A stretch of 8,767 bases of DNA, taken from contig RFIY01000260.1 of assembly GCA_003695505.1 (NCBI GenBank), positions 1 through 8,767 of the forward strand, given 5' to 3'. This DNA comes from Candidatus Dadabacteria bacterium. Lineage in GTDB: Bacteria > J088. The stretch's first letter is position 1, and every line of letters begins with the position of its first letter. Positions 1 to 6,990 of this stretch are shown piece by piece. The translations under genes were made by a program, and so were the position numbers. Below the pieces are notes generated by a model. It searched no databases. It was not told the origin of the DNA and worked only from the letters and a program-made list of their open reading frames with translations.

Positions 1-1979
1 ACGCGTGGACTTGCGCCCGTAGATGGCGCCGACCACGGAAACGCGGCCTGCTGGGCCACGGGTGAACGGTCTTCGATCAATTCGCGCGGGATGTCCTGCA
101 AAAAGGGACTCTGACGCTGGCTCAGCCGCGCACCGAAGGTGCGGCGGGTGCGGGCCCGCGTCAGATATAGATCCTTGCGGGAGCGGGTGATTCCAACGTA
201 GCAAAGGCGGCGTTCCTCGTCGAAATTTCCTTCGTCGATGGATCGCTGATGCGGCAACACGCCATATTCGAGACCGGTCAGGAACACCACATCGAATTCC
301 AGCCCCTTCGCGCTGTGCAGCGTCATCAGTTTGACGGCGGCGCCATCGTCGACGCCATCGGCATCCTGAATCAATGTCACTGTATCGAGGTAGTCCGCCA
401 GCGTCGCCTCATCGTCCATATCAGCCTGCCAGTCCTGCATCGAAACCAGCAACTGATCAATATTCTCACGCCGGTCCCGCGCGATCTCGGTGCCTTCGCT
501 GTCATATGCATCGCGCAGCCCCATGCGCTCGATCGTCTGCGCGGCCAGGTACGCCAGGCCATCTTTGCCGATTTTCGTCCGCAGAACCGCCAGGTCTTCG
601 CAAAAGCGGGTCAGCGCCTGCGCCGGCTTACCGCGCACCTCACCGGCGGACACGGCCAGTTCGACGGCGCCGAAGACATCCGTACCCAATTGGGCACGTC
701 GCAGCACGCGTTCGAGGCTCGTCTTGCCAATGCCGCGACGTGGCACGTTGGCGATGCGCTGAAAGGCGACAAAATCGGCAGGATTCTGAAGCAGGCGCAG
801 GTATGCAATCACGTCCCGGATCTCCTTGCGCCCAAAGAAGCCGGTCGCACCAACGACCTGATGTGGGATCGAGCGTTGCCGCAACGCCTCCTCGTGGACC
901 CGGCTTTGCGCATTCGTGCGATAGAAAATCGCGATCTCCGCCGGCGGCGTCCCGTCTCGCAGCAGACGTTCGACCTGACGTGCGACCCAGTCGGCTTCTT
1001 CCCGTTCGTCACCGAGCACCGCCAGACGCAACGGCTTTCCGGCGGGGCCATCGGTCCAGAGGCGCTTCTCCTTGCGCTCCACGTTGTGACGCACAACGTT
1101 CCAGGCCGCGTCGAGAATGTTGCGCGTGCTGCGGTAATTCTGTTCCAGCCGTACGACCCGCGTCTGCGGATAGTCGCGCTCGAAATTGAGAATGTTGGAA
1201 ATGTCGGCGCCGCGCCACGCATAAATCGACTGATCATCGTCACCCACGACGGCCAGATTGCCGTGCCCGGCGATCCGTCGGATCAGATCGTACTGAATGC
1301 GGTTGGTGTCCTGAAACTCATCGACCATGACAAAGCGATAGCGCCGTTGCAGCCGCGCCTCCAGTCCAGGATCACGCTCCATCGCCTTGAGCGGCTGCAA
1401 CAACAGGTCGCCGAAGTCGAGTGCGTCGTTGCGCAGCAGCTTCTGTTGCCAGGCTTCGTAAATTTCGACCATTGGCAGGTCGTCGATGACGACGGACGGA
1501 TCGAGGTCCTCGGGCATCCAGCCGCGCCGTTTGAACCCCTCGATGCGACCCAGGACATCGCGAACATTGATTCGCTCGCCATCAAGATCGAATTCATCGA
1601 GAATTTCCCGCATCAGCTGACGCTGATCGGCCTCGTCGTAGATGACCGCCTGCGGCGACACCGCGACCGGCACGACGCCGGTCCTGATCAGGTGCAGACC
1701 AAGCCCGTGAAACGTACGGACTTCCGGCCGCCCCTGCATCGTCCCGACCATGGCCTCGATCCGCTCGGACATCTCGCGGCAGGCCTTGTTGGTGAAGGTC
1801 ACGCAAAGAATTTCGTCTGGCGCCGCAACCCCTTGCGTGATCAGCCAGACCGCCCGGTGCGTCAGGACGCGGGTTTTGCCGCTACCCGCTCCGGCCAGAA
1901 TCAGCAGTGGTCCTTCGACGTGCGCGGCCGCCTGCCGTTGTTCCGGATTCAGGGCCGCCAGAAAATCGGCGTCGCTCAT
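1..1979 (-). CDS. uvrD: UvrD/PcrA-type superfamily 1 DNA helicase, C-terminus cut by window edge
   Basis: This is an ATP-dependent 3'-5' DNA helicase of the UvrD/PcrA/Rep family, which unwinds DNA in nucleotide-excision and mismatch repair and at stalled forks. I translated the minus strand from ATG 1979 and found 659 open codons with no stop before the window edge. Visible motifs are the Q-motif-like LNPEQRQA (10-17), Walker A AGAGSGKT (29-36), Ia TFTNKA, DEFQDTN (motif II, 220-226), GDDDQSIYAWRGA (motif III, 246-258), LEQNYRST (motif IV), LMTLHSAKGLEF (motif V) and YVGITRS (motif VI, 594-600; the family usually has Ala where Ser600 lies). Family members are about 670-730 residues, so only the C-terminal tail is missing. 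The start codon overlaps the glmS stop as ATGA. No strong Shine-Dalgarno is seen, so translation is probably coupled to glmS. A segment reading RKEKRLWTD resembles PcrA/UvrD more than Rep. The family call is firm; the exact paralogue is inferred. Confidence 0.93.
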   Translation of the reverse strand, partial: MSDADFLAALNPEQRQAAAHVEGPLLILAGAGSGKTRVLTHRAVWLITQGVAAPDEILCVTFTNKACREMSERIEAMVGTMQGRPEVRTFHGLGLHLIRTGVVPVAVSPQAVIYDEADQRQLMREILDEFDLDGERINVRDVLGRIEGFKRRGWMPEDLDPSVVIDDLPMVEIYEAWQQKLLRNDALDFGDLLLQPLKAMERDPGLEARLQRRYRFVMVDEFQDTNRIQYDLIRRIAGHGNLAVVGDDDQSIYAWRGADISNILNFERDYPQTRVVRLEQNYRSTRNILDAAWNVVRHNVERKEKRLWTDGPAGKPLRLAVLGDEREEADWVARQVERLLRDGTPPAEIAIFYRTNAQSRVHEEALRQRSIPHQVVGATGFFGRKEIRDVIAYLRLLQNPADFVAFQRIANVPRRGIGKTSLERVLRRAQLGTDVFGAVELAVSAGEVRGKPAQALTRFCEDLAVLRTKIGKDGLAYLAAQTIERMGLRDAYDSEGTEIARDRRENIDQLLVSMQDWQADMDDEATLADYLDTVTLIQDADGVDDGAAVKLMTLHSAKGLEFDVVFLTGLEYGVLPHQRSIDEGNFDEERRLCYVGITRSRKDLYLTRARTRRTFGARLSQRQSPFLQDIPRELIEDRSPVAQQAAFPWSAPSTGASPR

Positions 1980-3820
1980 TCGACGGTGACGCTCTTGGCA
2001 AGATTGCGCGGCTGGTCAACATCGGTGCCGAGATGTACCGCCACATAATAGGCAAAAAGCTGGAGCGGTACCGCGAGCAGTACGGCATCGACCAGTGGAT
2101 CGACGCTGGGAACTTCGATGCGGTCGTCGGCGACTTCGGCAACTTCCTCGTCGCCTGGAAGGGTCAGCGCGATGACCCGTCCCTCGCGCGCGCGGATCTC
2201 TTCGATATTGGCGATCACCTTCGATCGAACGGGACTGTCGTGTACGACGAACAGTACCGGAACATCCGCATCCACAAGTGCAATCGGGCCATGCTTCATT
2301 TCGCCGGCGGGGTATGCTTCGGCGTGCATGTAGCTGATTTCCTTGAGCTTCAGGGCGCCTTCCATCGCGAGCGGATAGTGCACGTCTCGCCCGAGGTAGA
2401 GCATATCCCGGGCGTGCGCATAGCGACGCGCCATTCTTTTGATGACCGGTTCACAGTCTTCAATCAGCTCGGCGACGGCGGTAGGCAGGTGGCTCAACGC
2501 GGTCAGCCAGCGCCGTCGCAACGCACCGTCGAGTCGATGAACCTGCTGGTCGAGGTACAACAACAGCAGGTGGAGGGTCACGAGTTGCGTGACGAACGCC
2601 TTGGTACTGGCGACGCTGATTTCGGGACCAGCGTGCGTGTATGCTACGGCATGCGCGGCACGCGCGATGCTCGACTCCAGCACGTTACAGACCGCAACGA
2701 CGTAGGCGCCGCGCGAACGGGCGAGTTCGACCGCGGCCAGCGTGTCGGCGGTTTCGCCACTCTGCGAAATCGCGACGACGAGCGTGTGTTCGTCGATGAT
2801 CGGCTCACGGTAGCGGTATTCGCTCGCAAATTCAACGCGTGTTGGCACGCGCAGATGGCGTTCGAATTCATAGGCGGCCGTCAGCCCGGCGTGGAAACTG
2901 GTTCCGCACGCAACCATGACCACCTGGCGCACATTGTCGAGGATTCCAGACGGGATCAGATCGCTTTCAAAAAAGACTTCGCCCCTGTCGAGCGCAACCC
3001 GCCCGGCCAGGGTATCAGAGATGGCGCGCGGCTGCTCATGAATCTCCTTGAGCATGAAATGCGGATAACCGCCCTTTTCGGCCAGGACCGGATCCCACGC
3101 GATGCGCAACGGCTTGCGCGTCACGGCTGCTCCGTCGCCGTCCGTAATCGTCAGCCCATCATGTTGCAACAGCGCGATATCGCCATCCTCGAGAATCACC
3201 ATCTCGCGCGTATAATTGAGAATGGCCGGAATATCCGAGGCCGCAAACAGTTCGCCCTCGCCAATGCCAAGGATCAGCGGACTTCCGTGGCGCGCAAATA
3301 CGAGCGCTCCCGGACAGCTTCCGTGCAAGACGCCGAGCGCATAACTGCCATCGACCCGGGGAAGGATGTTACGCACCGCCTCAAAAAGTTGCTCTGGCGA
3401 CGGATCGTTGCCGCTCAGCTCCCGTGCAATGAGGTGCGCGAAAATCTCGGAATCGGTCTCGGATGAAAACGTGGCGCCGTCGGCGATCAACTGCTGGCGC
3501 AGTTCGAGATGGTTCTCGATGATGCCGTTGTGGACGACGACCGTATGCTCGACCCGGTGCGGATGGGCATTCTCTTCACTCGGGCGGCCGTGCGTCGCCC
3601 AGCGCGTGTGCCCCAGACCCGCGTGGGCGTCTGGCCGATCACCGGCTATTTTTGCCTCGAGGTCGGCTATTCTGCCCTTGCAGCGAAAAACGGTCACCGG
3701 TTCCGGATCGAGTACCGCGATTCCGGCGGAGTCATAGCCACGGTACTCGAGGCGTTTCAGGCCTTCGATCAGCACGTCTACGGCCAAACGATGACCCAGG
3801 TAGCCAACGATTCCGCACAT
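1976..3820 (-). CDS. glmS: Glutamine--fructose-6-phosphate aminotransferase (isomerizing)
   Basis: This cytoplasmic enzyme converts fructose-6-phosphate and glutamine to glucosamine-6-phosphate and glutamate, the committed step to UDP-GlcNAc for peptidoglycan and LPS. The 614 residues match the usual family length (about 600-620). The N-terminal class II glutamine amidotransferase domain starts MCGIVGYLG, with the nucleophile Cys2 exposed once Met is removed. It carries HTRWATHG (71-78) and VVHNGIIEN (95-103). Two SIS sugar-isomerase domains follow. The first has ACGTSFHAG (304-312) and SQSGETADT (352-360). The second has YLGRDVHYPLAMEGALKLKE (475-494) and AGEMKHGPIAL (505-515). The C-terminus DQPRNLAKSVTVE holds the conserved isomerase Lys (609). 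It starts 46 bases after rplI with only a weak ribosome-binding site. Its TGA overlaps the ATG of the helicase gene. I saw no glmS-ribozyme-like leader, which would not fit the 46-base gap. Clustering with ribosomal protein genes suggests growth-rate-linked transcription; this is inference. Confidence 0.97.
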   Translation of the reverse strand: MCGIVGYLGHRLAVDVLIEGLKRLEYRGYDSAGIAVLDPEPVTVFRCKGRIADLEAKIAGDRPDAHAGLGHTRWATHGRPSEENAHPHRVEHTVVVHNGIIENHLELRQQLIADGATFSSETDSEIFAHLIARELSGNDPSPEQLFEAVRNILPRVDGSYALGVLHGSCPGALVFARHGSPLILGIGEGELFAASDIPAILNYTREMVILEDGDIALLQHDGLTITDGDGAAVTRKPLRIAWDPVLAEKGGYPHFMLKEIHEQPRAISDTLAGRVALDRGEVFFESDLIPSGILDNVRQVVMVACGTSFHAGLTAAYEFERHLRVPTRVEFASEYRYREPIIDEHTLVVAISQSGETADTLAAVELARSRGAYVVAVCNVLESSIARAAHAVAYTHAGPEISVASTKAFVTQLVTLHLLLLYLDQQVHRLDGALRRRWLTALSHLPTAVAELIEDCEPVIKRMARRYAHARDMLYLGRDVHYPLAMEGALKLKEISYMHAEAYPAGEMKHGPIALVDADVPVLFVVHDSPVRSKVIANIEEIRAREGRVIALTLPGDEEVAEVADDRIEVPSVDPLVDAVLLAVPLQLFAYYVAVHLGTDVDQPRNLAKSVTVE

Positions 3821-3866
3821 CGCTCAGCTCGCTGGACGATTCAGCCGCCGCGATCCCCGACGCAAT

Positions 3867-4445
3867 TCAGGACTCGTCGGAAGTATCTTCGGTGGTTGCT
3901 TCCGCGTCAGCCTCGGCACCGTCTCCTTGCTCCGCAGCCTCCACGCCTTCACCAGATGCTTCGTCTTCGCCCGCTTCTGCTTCGGGCTCCGGCTCGGGAG
4001 CTCCGACGCCTTCGACAACGACCTTTACCGATGCAGTCAATTCCGGCGCGAGCCGCAGCTCGACGGTGTATTCACCAGGCTCCCGAATCGGCTCGGCCAG
4101 ACGCAGCCAGTTGTGCTGGATCGGACCGAACTGCGCCTCGAGCGCTTCGATAATCCGCCGCGCCGAGACGGAACCGTACAACCGACCGGTCTCGGTCACA
4201 TTCTCTTCAAAATGCACTTCCGCGCCATCCAGCGTTTCGCAGCGCACCCGAAGATTATCGATCACGCGCTTGCGGCGAGCCTCCGCGATGTGTTTCTGGT
4301 GCTCGAACGCAGCAACGTTGTCGGGCGTTGCCTTCAGCGCCTTGCGTTTCGGCAGCAGGTAGTTGCGTGCGTAACCGGTGCGGACATCAACGACGTCCCC
4401 CGGCAACCCGAGGTGTTCCACGGCTTCAATCAGAATCAGTTTCAT
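3867..4445 (-). CDS. rplI: Large-subunit ribosomal protein bL9 with acidic C-terminal extension
   Basis: This is ribosomal protein bL9, which binds 23S rRNA near the base of the L1 stalk and affects frame maintenance. The N-terminal rRNA-binding domain is canonical: MKLILIEAVEHLGLPGDVVD (1-20), then GYARNYLLPK (24-33). A charged linker helix (about 45-75) follows, and then the C-terminal domain with GRLYGSVSARRIIEAL (87-102). The typical bL9 is about 147-150 residues. Here residues about 148-192 form an added low-complexity tail rich in Glu, Asp, Ala and Gly, beginning GAPEPEPEAEAGEDEASGEG. The start ATG has an AGGAG Shine-Dalgarno (bases 4455-4459) nine bases upstream. The gene lies 34 bases after the fused rpsF-rpsR gene, keeping the common bacterial order rpsF-rpsR-rplI. 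The frame is open through the tail to a TGA, so the tail is not an out-of-frame read-through artefact unless the assembly contains an indel. Confidence 0.96.
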   Translation of the reverse strand: MKLILIEAVEHLGLPGDVVDVRTGYARNYLLPKRKALKATPDNVAAFEHQKHIAEARRKRVIDNLRVRCETLDGAEVHFEENVTETGRLYGSVSARRIIEALEAQFGPIQHNWLRLAEPIREPGEYTVELRLAPELTASVKVVVEGVGAPEPEPEAEAGEDEASGEGVEAAEQGDGAEADAEATTEDTSDES

Positions 4446-4479
4446 AATGACGAACTCCTGACGTTCCCGGACGTGCCGC

Positions 4480-4953
4480 TCAGGCGCCGACGGTCGTAAA
4501 GGGAAGCAGGCCGAGAATCCGCGCCCGCTTGATTTGCTGACTCAGGTGACGTTGTTCGCTCGCGTTGAAACGCGTCGTCCGACGCGGACGAATCTTCCCG
4601 CGGTCGGTAATGTACGCCACCAGTCGTTCCGGATTGCGAAAGTGCAGCTCATTCGGCTCGACGTTCTCGCTGGTGCCCAGGTAGGTCTGGAACCGCAGCA
4701 CATCGTTGCTGATGCGCAGACGACGCTCGACCTCGGCGGGAACATCGGCTGGCGCCTGGTAGCGCAGAAACCCGTAATGGGCGTACTTCTTTTTCTGGAT
4801 TTCGTAGGCAAGACGGCGCTTGCCCCAGGGCTGCCAGGAGACGTCCTGCCCACCCTGCTCTTCGATCGCACCGCGTAACCCTGCGACGATTGCATCGATA
4901 TCGTCCTGGCCTAGGCGCTCGTCAAACAAAATTACGGTTTCGTATTGCCGCAT
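4480..4953 (-). CDS. Fused small-subunit ribosomal proteins bS6 and bS18 in one polypeptide
   Basis: This is a single 157-codon frame, checked codon by codon. Residues 1-92 are a near-complete bS6: it starts MRQYETVILFDERLG and has WGKRRLAYEIQKKKYAHYGF (43-62) and a C-terminal strand ending RFQTYL (87-92). After a short linker (about 93-102), residues 103-157 match the bS18 core: YITDRGKIRPRR (114-125), then QRHLSQQIKRARILGLLPFT (134-153). In other bacteria these are two genes, rpsF and rpsR. The proteins form a heterodimer that binds the central domain of 16S rRNA on the 30S platform, so this fusion joins direct partners. The S18 part lacks about 20 usual N-terminal residues, including the basic segment with Cys that resembles a zinc ribbon in some species. 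No ATG, GTG or TTG in frame lies at the junction; the first GTG codes for Val112, inside the domain. AAGGAGG (4961-4967) sits seven bases before the ATG. A fusion is firmly supported; an assembly indel remains a formal alternative. Confidence 0.93.
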   Translation of the reverse strand: MRQYETVILFDERLGQDDIDAIVAGLRGAIEEQGGQDVSWQPWGKRRLAYEIQKKKYAHYGFLRYQAPADVPAEVERRLRISNDVLRFQTYLGTSENVEPNELHFRNPERLVAYITDRGKIRPRRTTRFNASEQRHLSQQIKRARILGLLPFTTVGA

Positions 4954-4997
4954 GTTGAACCCTCCTTACGGGTTTCCAGCCCCGCAATCTCGCGGAG
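4954..4997 (-). promoter_or_regulatory. 5' leader of the rpsF-rpsR operon with SD-containing hairpin
   Basis: The short leader before the fused S6-S18 start can form two adjacent stems on the transcript. The upstream one pairs CUCCGC (4997-4992) with GCGGGG (4985-4980), with one G-U pair and a six-base loop. The downstream one pairs AACCC (4974-4970) with GGGUU (4962-4958) around the loop GUAAGGA. The AAGGAGG Shine-Dalgarno (4967-4961) straddles this loop and the 3' arm. S6:S18 complexes are known to repress their own operon by binding a leader hairpin in several bacteria, so this could be an autoregulatory site. I have only seen the complementarity; the match to the known S6:S18 motif is not established. 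I find no convincing -10/-35 promoter here. Confidence 0.4.
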
Positions 4998-5016
4998 CAA
5001 GAAGGGAGTTTACGAG

Positions 5017-5051
5017 AAAAATCGCGGCGCCGCCCCAAGTGGAGCGGCGCC
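5017..5051 (-). terminator. Probable Rho-independent terminator after the SRPBCC gene
   Basis: Read on the minus strand, GGCGCCGC (5051-5044) is a perfect eight-base inverted repeat with GCGGCGCC (5033-5026). Two further C-G pairs may extend it inside the ten-base loop. GCGA and then TTTTT (5021-5017) follow the stem. The structure starts about 40 bases after the stop of the SRPBCC gene and lies upstream of the fused rpsF-rpsR leader, so it would separate the two transcription units. The T tract is short and set four bases from the stem, so termination may be partial. Confidence 0.6.
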
Positions 5052-5091
5052 TTCGTTATAGTCTATCAGCTCACCGCATGGTGCGCATGTT

Positions 5092-5520
5092 TCACGCAGC
5101 GGCTTCGGCCCGGCGTTTGAGTTCGGCATTCATCTGTTCGTACAGCGACTGCAGCCGTCCGGACAGCAAAGGGCCAACCAGTTTCGCCAGCACACCGGTA
5201 AATCGCTCGCCATGAATCAGGCGCGTCGCGCCGTCTCCGACCGGCACCAGTTCGAAGTAGTGTTCTCCGAGCATGCCGCCACGAATGCCACCGCGCCAGC
5301 GCAGCTCCTTTGGTGCTTCGACCTGGACGAACTCGATGCCAATGGGCAGAACGGGTCCATTGCCGACCTTCGCCAGCAGCTTCCCCTTGCCTCCAGGCCG
5401 GATATCCCCCTGAAGGCCGTGCAGCACGGGGTTCCACTTCGGCCAGTCATCGGCGTCTCGCAAAATCTTCCAGACAACTTCCTGAGGCGCATTAATCGTC
5501 GTTTCGCAGCGTACTTCCAT
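5092..5520 (-). CDS. SRPBCC/START-like (polyketide cyclase/CoxG-type) domain protein
   Basis: This small soluble protein of 142 residues resembles the SRPBCC ligand-binding superfamily, an alpha/beta helix-grip fold with a hydrophobic pocket. Visible family signs are the N-terminal strand leading to INAPQEVVWKIL (9-20), the following DDWPKWNPVL (24-33), a set of alternating beta-strand segments with LRWRGG and GEHYFELVPV in the middle, and a long C-terminal helix (about 108-142). These proteins are often annotated as polyketide cyclase/dehydrase or activator of Hsp90 ATPase-like, but the ligand and role of this one cannot be told from sequence. I chose the ATG at 5520 because an AGGAG (5528-5532) lies seven bases upstream. 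A TTG codon directly before it (5523) would be too close. It follows the helicase gene by 45 bases, so the two may be co-transcribed, and a terminator hairpin follows. Confidence 0.82.
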   Translation of the reverse strand: MEVRCETTINAPQEVVWKILRDADDWPKWNPVLHGLQGDIRPGGKGKLLAKVGNGPVLPIGIEFVQVEAPKELRWRGGIRGGMLGEHYFELVPVGDGATRLIHGERFTGVLAKLVGPLLSGRLQSLYEQMNAELKRRAEAAA

Positions 5521-5565
5521 CAATCAGCTCCTGTTGTCTCCGTCGCGAGAATCCGGGAATCATCG

Positions 5566-6867
5566 TCAGCTTTTCCGCCCGCCCGAAGCGCGTCGACGTC
5601 GCCCCTGTGACCGGTTGCCGCCGCCGCGCCGGCCGCCCCCGGGTCGGACGCCACCTTTGCGATCCTTGCGCGGCGGACGCGGCGGGAACACCAGATCGCT
5701 CGCCAGATCGTCCGCTTCGGCCCAGGCGACATCAATACTGCGACCAAGCGTTTCCTCGACCTTCGGCAAGTTCTCGACCGTATCCTGCGTGGCAAGGATC
5801 AGCGCCTCGCCCTCTGCGCCTGCGCGCGCGGTCCGCCCTACCCGGTGGATATAGTCCTTGGGATTATCCGGGATGTCCCAGTTGACGACGTGGCTGACGT
5901 TGTCGATGTGCAGGCCCCGGCTCGCGACATCGGTCGCGACGATCACGGGCGGGTTCGTTTCCTTGAAGGCGTCGAGCGCGCGAAATCGTTGCTTCTGGTC
6001 GAGCGCACCAGATAACGCCAGCGAACGTATGCCATTGGCTTCGAGGACCTGACTGACGCGAAGTGCCGTGTGCCGTCGGTTCGTGAAAACAATAACTCTG
6101 AGCTGCGATTCCTGCTGTTGCCATTTGCGAATGAGGCCGATCAGCAGTGGATACTTTTCGTCGTCGGCCAGGTGATAGACGACCTGACGAATCCGGTCGG
6201 GTGGCGTATTGACGTCGTCGACGGCAATGACGGGAGGGTTGTCCATGTACTCCCAGGCAAGCTCTTCGACCCGGTAGTCGACGGTCGCGCTGAACAGCAG
6301 ATTTTGCCGCTCACCGGCAGGAGGCATCCGCCGGATCAGCCAGCGTACGTCGGCAATGAAGCCAAGGTCGAACATCCGGTCGCATTCGTCGATGACGAGA
6401 ATTTCTGTCTTGTCGAGACTGTAGACCTTCTGTTTGTAGTAATCAATCAGGCGCCCCGGTGTACCGATCAATACATCCACGCCGTCACGAAACGCCTCTT
6501 TCTGTTCCTTGTAGTCGACACCACCGATCACGGTGTGAAATTTCAAAACCGTGTGGGCCCCGAGCTGGGCTGCGTTGTCGGAGATCTGTTTGATCAGTTC
6601 TCGCGTTGGCGCGATGATCAGTGCCCGCGGATCCTGTGGTCGGCTGTTTTCGGGACGAGGCTTCTCCAGCAGGCGGTGCAGGGTTGCGATCAGGAAGGCC
6701 GCGGTCTTGCCGGAGCCTGTCTGCGCCTGACCGGTGACACTTTTTCCGGCAATCGTGATCGGCAGTGTCTCACGCTGAATCGGTGTTGGCTCGATGAAAC
6801 CCGCGTCACGGATTCCGGCCATTACGGACTCGGCCAGGCCAAGCTGTTCAAAAAACGAGGTGCTCAT
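5566..6867 (-). CDS. RhlB-like DEAD-box ATP-dependent RNA helicase (DECD variant)
   Basis: This is a superfamily 2 RNA helicase of 433 residues from the chosen start. In order it has a Q motif (FIEPTPIQ, 24-31), Walker A AQTGSGKT (48-55), PTREL (87-91), TPGR (136-139), motif II DECD (160-163), SAT (193-195), ATDVASRGLHI (311-321) and HRVGRTARAG (341-350). The stretch FDLGFIADVRWLIRRMP after motif II is close to E. coli RhlB, the helicase of the RNA degradosome, but RhlB itself has DEAD. The last 40 residues (about 394-433) are a basic, disordered Arg/Gly/Lys-rich tail, probably an extra RNA-contacting region. I placed the start at ATG 6867 because the helicase fold begins there (MSTSFFEQLGL) and GGAG (6872-6875) precedes it by four bases. 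The frame stays open 37 codons further upstream to a TTG, but that part resembles no helicase segment. Likely roles are RNA turnover or ribosome assembly; which one is inference. Confidence 0.92.
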   Translation of the reverse strand: MSTSFFEQLGLAESVMAGIRDAGFIEPTPIQRETLPITIAGKSVTGQAQTGSGKTAAFLIATLHRLLEKPRPENSRPQDPRALIIAPTRELIKQISDNAAQLGAHTVLKFHTVIGGVDYKEQKEAFRDGVDVLIGTPGRLIDYYKQKVYSLDKTEILVIDECDRMFDLGFIADVRWLIRRMPPAGERQNLLFSATVDYRVEELAWEYMDNPPVIAVDDVNTPPDRIRQVVYHLADDEKYPLLIGLIRKWQQQESQLRVIVFTNRRHTALRVSQVLEANGIRSLALSGALDQKQRFRALDAFKETNPPVIVATDVASRGLHIDNVSHVVNWDIPDNPKDYIHRVGRTARAGAEGEALILATQDTVENLPKVEETLGRSIDVAWAEADDLASDLVFPPRPPRKDRKGGVRPGGGRRGGGNRSQGRRRRASGGRKS

Positions 6868-6990
6868 TATTCTCCGAATCTGTGCAGTTGCGTAAACGGC
6901 AAACGCCTTTCGCGCCCGCCGGGACGGCAGCATGGACTCCCGCCGACGCACCAGGCCATTGCATGGCGCATCTTGCAACAGTGTACGGAT

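Noticed and set aside
249-2048. Long open frame of 599 codons on the plus strand
   Set aside because: It lies entirely antisense to the UvrD/PcrA helicase and the end of glmS, has no recognisable domain, and is expected from GC-rich codon use in the opposite strand.
1907-3466. Long plus-strand frame of 519 codons
   Set aside because: It is antisense to glmS, whose minus-strand frame is full length with all catalytic motifs. The plus-strand translation resembles no family.
3509-4499. Overlapping plus-strand frames with Ser/Pro/Ala-rich products across rplI and the glmS start
   Set aside because: These are antisense readings of the acidic, low-complexity tail of bL9 and neighbouring genes. 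The repetitive composition comes from the Glu/Ala codons on the other strand.
5007-5038. Possible promoter before the fused rpsF-rpsR gene (TTGGGG and TAAACT on the minus strand)
   Set aside because: The spacing is about 20 bases and both boxes are poor. It also overlaps the terminator hairpin, so I could not support it.
6955-6967. Small perfect inverted repeat (GCCAT, three-base loop, ATGGC) between the PHP and helicase genes
   Set aside because: The stem is only five base pairs and no T tract follows on the minus strand, so it is not a supported terminator or operator.
6868-6978. Upstream extension of the RNA helicase by 37 codons to a TTG
   Set aside because: The extension resembles no helicase region and has no suitable Shine-Dalgarno, whereas the ATG at 6867 has GGAG just upstream and begins the conserved part.
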